Source: Zoroaster sp. YZ-2022
Lineage: Eukaryota > Echinodermata > Asteroidea > Forcipulatida > Zoroasteridae
Direction of reading: 5' to 3'
NCBI GenBank assembly: GCA_029582265.1
Contig: CM055830.1
Coordinates: forward strand, 28,623,172 to 28,687,171
Length of the DNA: 64,000 nt
Positions 36,276-45,613 of this stretch are shown piece by piece. The notes beneath the pieces were generated by a model, which was not told the DNA's origin, made no database searches, and worked only from the letters and a program-made list of their open reading frames with translations. Position 1 is the first letter of the stretch. Every line of letters starts with the position of its first letter. Made by a program: the position numbers and the translations under genes.

Positions 36276-36740
36276 ATGACAACGAAAACAGAATATAATT
36301 TGAAAAGCAAAGCAGAGCTAAAAGAGATTGTAATAAATGAAAATATTAAAATTGAGGTAGGTTGTGGCAAATATAGAAAACTGACTAAACTTGATTATTT
36401 AACGGCGGTAATAAAATATAAAGATGTAACATTTCCTAAAGCAATCATTCCTTGCGAATGGCTTTTAGTAGGTAAAACGGACAAGTGTTGTATAGCTAGC
36501 GTGTGTGGGGGAAAATATTGTGGATTACATAAAAGTCGTATTAAGCTGGGCAAATGTATACCACTCCCCTGTTTAGGATGCGAAAAAGGCACACAAACTA
36601 CAACTAGATTTTGCACGAGATGTGCGAATAAAGTATTAGTAAATAGTTGTAATCGTTTTAAAGTTGAAAAAGGAAAAGCTAGACGTTTGTTTAATATCGT
36701 AATGGTAGAGCTAATAGAAAAGACGGAAAAAGTTTTGTAG
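36276..36740 (+). CDS. Polinton zinc-ribbon protein with SAP-like N-terminus
   Basis: 154 residues from an ATG. Residues 8-48 (LKSKAELKEIVI, then YRKLTKLDYLTAVIKY) look like a SAP-type helix-turn-helix that binds DNA. Residues 60-125 hold many Cys in pairs (CC, CGGKYCGLH, CLGC, CTRC), consistent with one or two zinc ribbons. A basic tail (KVEKGKARR) follows. It is the first gene from the left end, followed 12 bp later by the small gene at 36753. A regulator or DNA-binding factor is inferred; no catalytic motif is seen. It does not resemble the adenovirus-type protease. Confidence 0.7.
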   Translation: MTTKTEYNLKSKAELKEIVINENIKIEVGCGKYRKLTKLDYLTAVIKYKDVTFPKAIIPCEWLLVGKTDKCCIASVCGGKYCGLHKSRIKLGKCIPLPCLGCEKGTQTTTRFCTRCANKVLVNSCNRFKVEKGKARRLFNIVMVELIEKTEKVL

Positions 36741-36752
36741 AGTAATATTAAT

Positions 36753-36950
36753 ATGGGTGAACTATTACGAACGCATATGCTCGACCTCATTGAATATACA
36801 AAAACGTTTTGTGCAAATACATACGATTTAATATTATTGGAATATTACATTAGAAACGTTGATGCGCAACGATTGATTGTACTCGTGCGGGAAAAATTAG
36901 TTCCAGCGCGTGAGTTGATTAAATCTAGAGATTTAGCGAGTATAAAATAA
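36753..36950 (+). CDS. Small helical Polinton protein
   Basis: 65 residues from an ATG only 12 bp after the preceding stop, in the same direction. The composition suggests two or three helices (LLRTHMLDLIEY, then LIVLVREKLVPARELI). No family is recognised. Tight spacing with the zinc-ribbon gene suggests co-expression. Confidence 0.5.
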   Translation: MGELLRTHMLDLIEYTKTFCANTYDLILLEYYIRNVDAQRLIVLVREKLVPARELIKSRDLASIK

Positions 36951-37171
36951 TATTTAACACGACTCGCTTTAGACATGTATTACATCGATTTTTATTATAG
37001 CGAGTTTTCGAGTATAAACTCAACAGATAAAACAACTATTTTTTTACATCTAGAACTAATTATAAACATTGTACTAAAAATTTAAATTGTATGGTGGTGG
37101 CCTACACATTGTTACTCGCTCCTCTATTTGCGAAGCGAGTTTTTGATCATCGTAATAATATTTATTTACGC
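36951..37171. terminator. Convergent intergenic spacer with inverted ACTCGCT/AGCGAGT pairs
   Basis: ACTCGCT at 37114-37120 pairs with AGCGAGT at 37134-37140, followed by TTTT. A second pair is at 36962-36968 and 36999-37005. The spacer separates rightward and leftward genes, so a shared 3'-end signal is possible. Confidence 0.35.
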
Positions 37172-37783
37172 TCACTTTAAACTCAAAAGTTTTTCTATAA
37201 GAATTTTTTTTTCTGCAGTTGTATCGATAGGTTTAACCTCTGTTTTTAGCGATAAACTCGCTGGTTTAACTGTTGATGCATTGTTGATTTTTTCTTTCAT
37301 TTTATAATATTTATCTCGCTCTTCGAATATGAACACAAATTCTTCTTGACTGACGTAACCGTCTTCGATGGCTTTACTAACGTGGTTTTCGATCGTGTCG
37401 AGTTTACTCAATGCTAAACCTAGTATTTTACCGTGTTTTTAAGCTTTTTTTAACAATTTTTTTTTCGCGTATTCGATGGCTAAAGCTGCGCCACCCAACG
37501 ATAAAGCTAAACTTTCTAAAGTTAACCCTACCGGCAACGACACGATTGCGGCGATACTGGCTATTCCTATGGTTCCTGCTCCCATACAGCCAATTTTAGA
37601 TATCATTTCTACGACGCTTATGACGTCGATGATTTTATTATATTTTTTATATAAAGATTCTCGTTCGTTAATTTCGTTCTGTAATTCTTTTTGAATATCG
37701 TCGATTTTTTGTAATCTAAATGATTTAGCATCATTTGTCAAAGGTGGTAAATTTGGATAAAGAATATTAGTCGATTCGCTCAT
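37172..37783 (-). pseudogene. Polinton glycine-rich membrane protein, interrupted by an in-frame stop
   Basis: The start is ATG (37783-37781) and the frame runs to a TAA at 37439-37441. In the same frame it then continues, beginning KHGKILGLALSKLDTIENHV, to a stop at 37172. The first part has an N-terminal coiled region (IQKELQNEINERESLYKKY) and a long glycine/alanine membrane segment (GCMGAGTIGIASIAAIVSLP). The second part is helical and charged. A membrane part followed by a KHxKI helical tail is a recurring layout in proteins of this element group, so the TAA most likely interrupts one gene of about 204 codons. Two separate small genes are the alternative, but the second part has no ATG near its start. 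Confidence 0.6.
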
Positions 37784-37811
37784 TGTTTTTTTATTATTAT
37801 AGTAAAAGATT

Positions 37812-38279
37812 TTAATTTAATGGAATATTTTTAACAATTAACTCGTAACAGATTCCTTCAACTAAAGAGCCGAATAAATTTAGAGTTGTATATATTTTAA
37901 TTTCACGATCATCTAAATTTGAAACGTAGCACAATATATATTCTAAATATTGTGTTTTATTTGTAAAAATAAACTTTTCATTATTGGTTACCACACGTGA
38001 TGTTTCTTTACTATGTAATATTAAATTCCCCGTCGAAGAATATGAACTATTTTCACCCACATTAGTTTTAATATAGAACGAAACAGACAACCCATCTCCA
38101 ACTATATAAATACCTACTGAATCTACAAGCCAAACCAAACCAACTTCTGAATCTCTATAAAAAAAATGTACATGCTCGAGTTTACTAGGTTTGAGGTGTC
38201 CAAATTTAACATATCTTTTTAACTCGTTATTGTTAACATTTTTATTACTAGTACGACTGGGTCCGTAAATGCTCGCCAT
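37812..38279 (-). CDS. MASIYGPSR-family protein, paralogue 1
   Basis: 155 residues from an ATG. It starts MASIYGPSR, exactly as its upstream neighbour does, and ends with the same pattern (LFGSL near residue 135, then IVKNIPLN). The middle is beta-rich with no membrane segment. The two copies lie 18 bp apart on the same strand, so they arose by tandem duplication and diverged. The function is unknown; a beta-rich virion component is inferred from position beside the candidate penton gene. Confidence 0.6.
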   Translation of the reverse strand: MASIYGPSRTSNKNVNNNELKRYVKFGHLKPSKLEHVHFFYRDSEVGLVWLVDSVGIYIVGDGLSVSFYIKTNVGENSSYSSTGNLILHSKETSRVVTNNEKFIFTNKTQYLEYILCYVSNLDDREIKIYTTLNLFGSLVEGICYELIVKNIPLN

Positions 38280-38297
38280 GTTTATAACATATAAATA

Positions 38298-38810
38298 TTA
38301 ATTCAAAGGCAAACTTTTAATTTTAATATTAAAACAGATTTTTGAATTTAACGAGCCGAAAAAACTCGCTTCGACAAAAACTTTTCTAACGTCTCTCATT
38401 TTAAAACACATTTCATATTTAAAATGTTGAATTTCATGATCTATAAAATGAAATTTTACATCTCGTTGCGGAGAAGGAATATAATAAATGTTGGGAGCGC
38501 AATCGCGGGTCGATGAATGCGTGGTAAAACTATTAGTTTTTATATACTGCGTAAAAATGCTGCAATACGTAGGCGCGACCGTAAACAAGAAAAAGGGTTG
38601 TTTAAACGTATCATGCCATCCGAGTACGACGTCGAATTTTTCAATTAAAACTACTCGCTGTAAAATTTCATCTCTGTTTAGATATCCGTGATGTTCGTAA
38701 ATTTCACCCACATCACCTTTCGTTGATGCTCCATCGCTAGCACTCGTTCTAGAGACAACGCTCGTTATACGCTTCGCGTCAGCGCGACTGGGTCCATAAA
38801 TACTCGCCAT
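38298..38810 (-). CDS. MASIYGPSR-family protein, paralogue 2
   Basis: 170 residues from an ATG that directly follows the stop of the upstream gene (TGAATG). It shares the first nine residues and the C-terminal FFGSL...IKSLPLN pattern with 37812-38279. It has an extra Ser/Thr-rich stretch after residue 12 (VVSRTSASDGASTKG). It is predicted beta-rich. The role is unknown and no catalytic motif is seen. Confidence 0.6.
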   Translation of the reverse strand: MASIYGPSRADAKRITSVVSRTSASDGASTKGDVGEIYEHHGYLNRDEILQRVVLIEKFDVVLGWHDTFKQPFFLFTVAPTYCSIFTQYIKTNSFTTHSSTRDCAPNIYYIPSPQRDVKFHFIDHEIQHFKYEMCFKMRDVRKVFVEASFFGSLNSKICFNIKIKSLPLN

Positions 38811-39485
38811 TCATATTATTTCTATATTTAAAATAATGGGGAAACCGTGATTATGTACGTCTCTGCTTTTGCTATCTCTAACTCGAAAACTCAACTCGTT
38901 AAAAGTGCCGACTCGTAATTTTTTCATCGGTGGATTTGTATATTGCATATACATGCTTTCACCAAACGACGCGTCTTGCAAAGGAAAAGCGTTTAAAATT
39001 GTGCAGGGTTTGCCGTTGAAGTAATTATTGGTCGTAGAAATTTGATCGCAATGAATGTATAACATTTTAAAAAGTTGTACGTCGATTTTGTTGTTGTATT
39101 CTCCCGCAGTTAGAAATTCGTTGTGAAACCCCAACAAATTAGCCAACCCGCTAGTAAATTTAACAGACTTGTTATCTTGAGTTATTTTAAACAAGAAAAC
39201 ACCGGTTTTTTTATCAATCGAAAAAGTGATCCAAGGCTTATCTCGCGTTATAACCTCAATAATTTCGTTAATGTTGTAAAGCCCAGGTTCTATAAAATTT
39301 ACAACGTCATCTCCACCGGTTGATCGATAGACTATTCTTTCTTTTTTACGTATGTTGTAATATCCCACCCAAATGTTTGCGCTGTGTAATATAATCGAGA
39401 GATTGCCTTGCCGATTATCAATAGCGTCGCTTAACATAACTGATCCACCTTCTTTACCGATTTCAATTTCGAATGTATGATACAT
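38811..39485 (-). CDS. Candidate penton/minor capsid protein
   Basis: About 224 residues if started at the ATG at 39485-39483; a longer open frame upstream would overlap the divergent gene. The sequence alternates beta strands with ANIWVGYYNI, then GLYNINEIIEVI, then FSIDKKTGVFLFKI, and the LANLLGFHNEF segment. A strand-rich core with an LLGF element is typical of Polinton-type minor (penton-like) capsid proteins, but the match is by pattern only. It abuts the paralogue pair and is divergent from the gene at 39509. Confidence 0.5.
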   Translation of the reverse strand: MYHTFEIEIGKEGGSVMLSDAIDNRQGNLSIILHSANIWVGYYNIRKKERIVYRSTGGDDVVNFIEPGLYNINEIIEVITRDKPWITFSIDKKTGVFLFKITQDNKSVKFTSGLANLLGFHNEFLTAGEYNNKIDVQLFKMLYIHCDQISTTNNYFNGKPCTILNAFPLQDASFGESMYMQYTNPPMKKLRVGTFNELSFRVRDSKSRDVHNHGFPIILNIEII

Positions 39486-39508
39486 TTTATTATTAAATGT
39501 TATAATAA
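39486..39508. promoter_or_regulatory. Compact divergent promoter region
   Basis: Only 23 bp (TTATTATTAAATG-TATAATA type, all A/T but one) separate the start codons of the leftward and rightward genes. Any promoter elements must overlap the coding starts. Confidence 0.4.
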
Positions 39509-40921
39509 ATGACGCTTTCGCAAAGCACGATTCCATTAGCATTCAAGAGTAATTTTACGTATTCATATCCAACATCTGGAGATTTTAAACCGTTTTTTGA
39601 TTTTGACTCTAGCGATCTAACGAGTATAAACATTTACATTAACGAGAACGATTTTTTAAACATAAATTTCGATAATGTTTTTATCAACTACAAGTTACCT
39701 CGCGTTAAAAGCGACGGCATTGTTGACGATTGGTATTCTAACCCACTCAAATTTTATCAAAATCAAATAAATTTTGCAACGTATTGCGCCACAACGAGAT
39801 GCGGCGTGAGCTACGGGCATTTGTTTCATTCGAACATGATGATTCGTAGTTTTTTTAGATTTCACGTTTATTATCAAATTAGACGACTACTCAAAGAAAT
39901 GAGTTGTCCAACATCATTCCAAAATTTTTACAACGCGTTTGACAACAATATAGACGTGAGCGCATATATTAGATTGTGTAAAGAATTTCATTTGTCAACA
40001 CTGACCAATTGGAAACAACGCATCGATTTAAATTCAAACGGATTAGGAACGGCTTATTATTACGATAACGGTTACAAAGCGGTGCCCAGAAACAACTACG
40101 ATAAAAGTAGTTTGAACGTTATTTCTACCGAGGTGACCGATTACGATTATTACAAAACCGCGACTAAAATGAGTTTTGGAGATCATCCCTCGACCTATAC
40201 GATCACATTCATTTCACAATCTTCAACAGAGCTAGCTTGGTCAAAATTTATATTGTCTTTGGGACTATCTCGGGGTTTTACGGATATTGGTACGCAACGA
40301 ATTAACGATTCAATAAGAACGTATGTTTATGCGATTTTAGGAGCTCAAACGCAAGCAAAAAGCTCATTTTTAGCGGGTGGTACCGGTTTAGACGCGCAAC
40401 GCGAATTTATAAATATAACAGAAGCCGAGATTGACTCTCCCATTGATTTACAATCTAGTATTCAACGATATCAGGATGTTTTACAATACGCCCGCAGTCA
40501 ATTAAACTTTTGTTTAGGAGAAAATTTATACATGATGCCTAGCGATATGAATTTACGAATAGGTACGTACGCCGGATACAACAATAATCTATTAATCGCG
40601 ACGAGTAATTTATCGTTGGGTTCAAATTTAGATACAAATTCAACACCCACTATTCCTCCTATTTTACCTTTGCAAACGCAACTACCAACAATTACGAAAC
40701 ATGTAAAAGATGAAAATATGGGCGATTGTTTAGCGCATGCGCAAGACTCTTTAGAAGATACGATTAAAAAAGACTCTTTAGAAGATACGTTTAAAAAAGA
40801 CTCTTTAGAAGATACGATAAATTTAAAAAAAGATACGCATCAAGAAGAAAAAAGTGCTTTAATACTCGGTTTTGCGATTTTAACCGGACTAGGTGTTATG
40901 ATTTACGAATTGTTATTTTAA
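39509..40921 (+). CDS. Large conserved Polinton protein with C-terminal anchor
   Basis: 470 residues from an ATG. The N-terminal 380 residues are rich in aromatic and Asn residues (for example FFDFDSSDLTSINIYI and CATTRCGVSYGHLFHSNMM). Residues 410-440 contain three 9-residue repeats (DSLEDTIKK type, 27-bp DNA period at 40745, 40772 and 40799). The last 20 residues form a membrane helix (LILGFAILTGLGVMIYELLF). The family recurs in elements of this kind but has no known role. A membrane-anchored virion or host-contact protein is inferred. Its stop overlaps the tail of the convergent gene by 9 bp. Confidence 0.65.
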   Translation: MTLSQSTIPLAFKSNFTYSYPTSGDFKPFFDFDSSDLTSINIYINENDFLNINFDNVFINYKLPRVKSDGIVDDWYSNPLKFYQNQINFATYCATTRCGVSYGHLFHSNMMIRSFFRFHVYYQIRRLLKEMSCPTSFQNFYNAFDNNIDVSAYIRLCKEFHLSTLTNWKQRIDLNSNGLGTAYYYDNGYKAVPRNNYDKSSLNVISTEVTDYDYYKTATKMSFGDHPSTYTITFISQSSTELAWSKFILSLGLSRGFTDIGTQRINDSIRTYVYAILGAQTQAKSSFLAGGTGLDAQREFINITEAEIDSPIDLQSSIQRYQDVLQYARSQLNFCLGENLYMMPSDMNLRIGTYAGYNNNLLIATSNLSLGSNLDTNSTPTIPPILPLQTQLPTITKHVKDENMGDCLAHAQDSLEDTIKKDSLEDTFKKDSLEDTINLKKDTHQEEKSALILGFAILTGLGVMIYELLF

Positions 40922-42448
40922 TATTTTCTGCGTATAAGCTAAAACTAATAATCCAACTCCACTTATTGCCAGCCATAAATGTTCAGCCACCCACGTAACG
41001 ACGTTAGACGCTGTTTTAAATAACCAACTTACAACCGCGCCAATAATGGCCGGCAAAGCGGCTAAAGCTTTTGCTCCTAGTTTAGATAATACATTCGCTA
41101 GATTTTTTAATGTTTTTTTGTATCCACTCTTTTACACCGCCGCTTGGAGGCGCGGGTTGTGGTGGCGCGGGAGTTGGTGGAATGGGTTTTGGAGTTGGTG
41201 GAATTGGAGTCGGTGGTTTTGGAATAACAGAACTTACAGCATTACCGAGCGCTTCAACAATAAAAGCGATGGTCATACTAAAAGCCGTTAATATACTAAC
41301 GATCGTTACACCTTGTTCTCTAAATAAAGTTTGTATTCTTTCACCCAACGTTACGTCTATATTTTTTATTCTATATAAAGTTCCTTTTATTCTATTGAGT
41401 TGACTACTATTCTCATAATCAAACTTGTATATTTGTTCTTTAATCACTGATATTTCGTCTAATAATTCACGTTCTAGTTTACGTAGTTGTTCATTCGCAT
41501 TTTCATCTCCTACATCATTGTTGGCGATTCTTCTTCTAATGTTGTCTAATTCTTTGTTTCGTGTAAACAAATCAGCTTCAAATTTTAATTTTTGTCCCTG
41601 CGTCGTTTTTATAACATTAACGTAACCATTTAATTCGCGGAGTATATTTTTTTCATCTTGAGTTTCAGCTTCATTCTTGTAAAAATCAATAAATTTTTTA
41701 ATCACGTTTATTTTTTTTCTTTCTTTTAAATCACTCATTTCAATACTATTTAGTTGATCAACGTCATAATTGACTTTGTCATCAGCGTCATAAAACACTT
41801 CTCCTGACGTTGGTGGTGTTCGTAACCGACTCGCTTCTCTAGGAGGTGGTGTTGGTAACCGACTCGCTTCTCTAGGAGGTGGTGTTGGTAACTTTCGACT
41901 TGTTTTTTTCTAACTGATAGACTTTCTAGTTCTTTTAAAGTTTCATTCACATTTTTTTGTATCTTAACTTTTTTAATATTTTTCCAGTCTCTTATGCCCA
42001 ATTGTTCTCTCATGAATCTAACCTGGCTATAGCCAGATTTACCCGCTTCATTGGCTATTGAATTTAACGTAAGAAAGGTTTTGTTTTGTTTTGCAAACGT
42101 TAACCTTACTTTTTTATTTTCACCATCGTTATAGAATATACCCTCTTTCGTTACTTGAACATTTTGCCAATTTGGTATTTTGTTTAATTTCCAGCCTTGT
42201 TCTTTTACTATACTATAAAAATCATCAACTCGCATACTATCCGATGATCTTAACGTTATAACAGCATCGGGTAATCTTTCTAATGCGGCTAAACTTTTTA
42301 GTCTTTCTTGTTCTTTACTTAAAGACATATTATAAGCTTCTTCACTTAACTCATATTCTTCCGTATTACCGTCAAACATTTCATCCTCATCATCAAGATT
42401 TTGTAATAACGGATCTGCTAACATAAGATCGCGTCCTCCTTTCGCCAT
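40913..42448 (-). pseudogene. Long coiled-coil/proline-rich/membrane Polinton protein in three reading frames
   Basis: Three overlapping frames read like one protein of about 510 residues. Part 1 (42448 to about 41909) starts MAKGGRDLMLADPLL. Part 2 (about 41909 to 41113) has a Pro-rich repeat (TPPPREASRLP, 33-bp DNA repeats at 41818-41890), a long coiled coil, a membrane segment (VSILTAFSMTIAFIVEALG) and a PTPIPPTPKPIPPTP linker. Part 3 (41112 to a TAA at 40913-40915) has ALAALPAIIGAVVSWLFKTA and a final hydrophobic helix. The junctions fall in two runs of seven A on the coding strand (plus T7 at 41903-41909 and 41113-41119). Single-base errors, decay or, at the first, ribosomal slippage could explain them. 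A membrane-associated virion role is inferred. Confidence 0.6.
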
Positions 42449-42454
42449 TTACAA

Positions 42455-42898
42455 TTACTTTTTATCTTTTTTTAACAATCTATAACTTGCATATCCTACA
42501 GCGCTCATTGCTAGTACGATAAATATAATCTCTCGCGTTTTTTGATCTTCGCTAGGAACGTAAACATCTTCTAATTGTGGTTCTTCACGTAAATCGAGAG
42601 GCAAATTTATTCTTTCGTTAGTTACTCGCGAATATTCTTGCATCGCTTCGTTGATACTATTAAACGTTCTTATCGCACCCGATTCTTTTTGTATTTTTTC
42701 ATTTAAATAATCTATATATTTTAAACGTTTTTTACTAAATTCGTCTCTAGCTTTCGAAAGATGTTCCAACGCTAAATCGTGTCGTTTGCGTTCTCGTTCT
42801 GCGTCGTTGCCACGTAAATTACTAAATATAAAATTGCTACCGGTAAACGCCAACGCGTTGATTACCGCGCCTCCAACCATCATCGCTACAGATACCAT
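42455..42898 (-). CDS. Two-helix-anchored Polinton protein
   Basis: 147 residues from an ATG. It has an N-terminal hydrophobic stretch (MVSVAMMVGGAVINALAFTG), a charged coiled middle (NDAERERKRHDLALEHLSKA) and a C-terminal membrane helix (IIFIVLAMSAVGYASYRLL) ending in KKDKK. The stop is 6 bp before the next gene on the same strand. The protein type is common in this element group and uncharacterised; a virion membrane or scaffold component is inferred. Confidence 0.65.
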   Translation of the reverse strand: MVSVAMMVGGAVINALAFTGSNFIFSNLRGNDAERERKRHDLALEHLSKARDEFSKKRLKYIDYLNEKIQKESGAIRTFNSINEAMQEYSRVTNERINLPLDLREEPQLEDVYVPSEDQKTREIIFIVLAMSAVGYASYRLLKKDKK

Positions 42899-42994
42899 TT
42901 TCTTTTATAGTTTGCAAATATAGTTTATTTATAGTTTGTAAACATAGTTTATTTGAAAAACATAAAAAAATTATTATATTTACTAACGTTAAAT

Positions 42995-44932
42995 ATGACT
43001 AGTAACATATACGGAGATGCGCTAGATCCATACAGAAGATTAAGAGAACCGCGAGGTGTAAAAGGAATGCGCCAAAAAGTAGTCATTACAAACAATCCGA
43101 GCACCATAAACGAAAATCAATTGTTGACGGTTCGTTTTCCAAATTTAGGAATGAACGACATCATCGTTCCTAATACAACGCGATTAGCTTTCAACATAGA
43201 ACTCGTTAGCGCGGATGATGTAAATAGAACGTTGGTACAAAATATAGGTAGATGCATCGTAAAACATATAATAATGGAAGGAAACGAAATATTTAGTTTA
43301 GACGATGCGGATGTATTCAATTGTTACAAAGACGAATGGCTAACTAAAGATCAACGCGAAAATTTAGTGTATCAAGGAATAGAAGAATCTAACGTCACTA
43401 GAATAAGAATAGACGCTGGCGATAAAGATGTAGCCGCAAACAGCGGAAAAGATAAAGCCATCGCAGACGCGTATAAAAATAGATATTACATTCCACTCGA
43501 TTTTGAATTGTTGACCGATCATCAGCCCTACTATCAATCGGGTATCGGAGATCGATTGACTTACGAACTCGTGTTTAATAAATTTAGTAACGTGATCAAA
43601 AGCACCGACGACAACGCAAAATATATTATAAGTGAAATTTCTTTAGAATTTGAGGTCGTTCATATGCCGGAACTCGCTAGAACAATTAGAAATCAATACA
43701 GCAATAGAACGAGTATATTGTTTGATCGTGTACTGAGACAGAGCGTAACAACGTTAAACAAAAAAGATACAATGTGGAATATAAATTTAAATACTCCGGC
43801 AAAAAGTATGAAAGGAATATTGTTTCTATTCAAAGAACCCAGCATACAAGAGTGCAACAGGTTTTATAATCCGAAAATAGACAAAGTTAGTATTACCATC
43901 GAAGGCGTTCCAAATCAACTCTACGCGCACGGAATGAAAAGATATCAACAATGGGAAGAGATTTCAAAATATTTTGGTGATTCGAGAAAACAACACGCTA
44001 TACAAGTTGCACAAGCTCTAGATTTATCTCACATTAACCCTCCTAGGAGGGAGTGGATGTACTCCAGTTCTCGAAAAGTTTTTTTTTTTGCACTGCCCCT
44101 TTAATACTCGACCAAAAAACCAGACACTACTTGACTTTGTCACCTTTGACCCACTCTACATGTAGGAGCATGCTGGAGTTGAAGGTGTATCGGGTTACAT
44201 GTGAAATCTCGCATAATGATCTGTTTGCATAGGGTCTGTGTGTGTTTTGATATGTACATATTCTTAGCGTCTGGGGTGTATTGAAATACACACACCAGTT
44301 GGCAGACACACACACTGTTGATGATTGATGGGCCACTGGTTGGTTGTAGAACAGCTGTTATGTATCTAGTTGTGTGGATGTTATTGATGTCAATGGGGAA
44401 TGCAGAAAACAATTTTTAATATAATTACAACCTGCGGCGCGTAAGCCCTACTGTTTTTTACAGTAGGTAAATTAGGGTGCCACTGAAAAGAGGAGGGGTC
44501 CCACGTTTAGATAAAGTCGTCGGAGGTTTAAACAATATTAGGGCTCAAATATACTTGTAAATAGTGAAACAAACATAAAAACATCATGGGCACCCTGTAT
44601 TATTTTTAAGTCATTCTAGACACCGTTAAATTAGTGGGTGTATTGCAATACATCCACTGCTGAGTTAGTGTAAAGTTTTCTACTTAATGCCCAGAAGGCT
44701 TAAAATAGCAAATTATTATTTAAATCGATTCGGTTTGTTTTTAGATTTGAGAACGAGTACCGATAATAAATTACACGGAAGCGGAAGACGAGTGCAAAAC
44801 TTATCCGAAGGAATTACCATTCAAATTGAAAAAGAAGCCGAATCCGCGGGTGTACTAAACATGTATACTTTTATTATCATGGACGCGCAACTAAACATAA
44901 GAAACTCGCGTTTCGAATCTGTTGATTATTAA
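42995..44932 (+). pseudogene. Double-jelly-roll major capsid protein, interrupted by an insertion
   Basis: The first ATG is at 42995 (TTG codons upstream are not needed). About 350 residues follow, including an N-terminal beta-rich half (NENQLLTVRFPNLGMNDIIV), FELLTDHQPYYQSG and YIISEISLEFEVVHMPELA, consistent with the first jelly roll and linker. The C-terminal part resumes at about 44672-44932 with LFLDLRTSTDNKLHGSGRRV and FIIMDAQLNIRNSRFESVDY, the expected end of a Polinton capsid. About 600 bp between are foreign (44045-44670). The second part is in a usable frame only after a TAG at 44667. The gene is followed at once by the ATPase, the usual partner. The insertion makes this copy unable to make a full capsid protein. 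Confidence 0.8.
44045..44670. mobile_element. Small insertion inside the capsid gene
   Basis: About 600 bp of non-coding sequence separates the two capsid parts. The ends carry related inverted sequences: AGTGGATGTACT at 44052 and its near reverse complement ending at 44658. GTGTATTG-AATACA motifs recur inside (44275, 44637). Exact boundaries and a target duplication could not be fixed; AAAGTTTT occurs at both candidate borders. It looks like a MITE. CpG content and codon style differ from the flanks. Confidence 0.6.
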
Positions 44933-44992
44933 ACATCACACTCGTTTTAAACGATAGCGTGATTATTAAAAAACGTTTAATGTTAAAAGAAA

Positions 44993-45613
44993 ATGTTACC
45001 TAAATATCCACACGCCGCGTTAATTTGCGGACAAACAGGATGCGGAAAAACTGAATTTGTTTTAAATTTATTGGAAAAAGAATATTTTAAATATTTTAAA
45101 AATATCGTTATATTATGCCCCACCATTTTCGATAACGATACGTACAAAAATAGAAAATGGGTTCTAAACGACGATAACGTACACGTTAACGATTTAAACG
45201 ACATATCGCTGAATAGGGCTATACAAATTTATAGCGACGCTTTCAAAACGGAAGAAACGTTGTTTATTATAGACGATTGCAGCGCTAATAAACAGTTGCA
45301 TTATAAAAAATACGACGAGAATAATAAATGTATGATTACACAATTGGCTTTTAGCGGTAGACACGTACGACACAGCTGTTGGATTCTTTCGCAAAATTAT
45401 AATAGCGTATTGAAAGATTTTAGAGAACAACTCAAATGGGTGTGTTTATTTTATTGTAAAGATAGAGACTCGTACGAGAATTGTCTTAGAGAAAATGATG
45501 TTATTCCGACGGCCGAGTTACGAGAGCGAGCGCGTGAGCAACTAAAACAAGTTTTACATCGCAAGTTGATTTTAAAAACGGATCAGCCTACCTATTATGA
45601 AATACGTGACTGA
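44993..45613 (+). CDS. Genome-packaging ATPase (A32/FtsK-HerA type)
   Basis: 206 residues from an ATG. The Walker A motif GQTGCGKT is at residues 13-20, the Walker B LFIIDDC near residue 91, and a sensor-like region SGRHVRHSCWILSQN follows near 122-136. This arrangement and the short length match the packaging ATPases of Polintons and related viruses, which drive DNA into the capsid using ATP. It lies 60 bp after the capsid gene on the same strand. All motifs look intact. It is one of the better preserved genes of the element. Confidence 0.88.
   Translation: MLPKYPHAALICGQTGCGKTEFVLNLLEKEYFKYFKNIVILCPTIFDNDTYKNRKWVLNDDNVHVNDLNDISLNRAIQIYSDAFKTEETLFIIDDCSANKQLHYKKYDENNKCMITQLAFSGRHVRHSCWILSQNYNSVLKDFREQLKWVCLFYCKDRDSYENCLRENDVIPTAELRERAREQLKQVLHRKLILKTDQPTYYEIRD

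Noticed and set aside
36276..36740. Zinc-ribbon gene as the missing maturation protease
   Set aside because: The cysteines occur in metal-binding pairs and there is no His/Asp/Cys catalytic arrangement.
39123..39323. Plus-strand frames within the Polinton leftward genes (for example 39123, 41110, 41425, 36395)
   Set aside because: They are shadows of well-supported genes on the opposite strand.
44033..44686. piggyBac origin of the capsid insertion (TTAA at 44033 and 44683)
   Set aside because: The right side lacks GGG before TTAA, and joining the flanks there gives the wrong reading frame.
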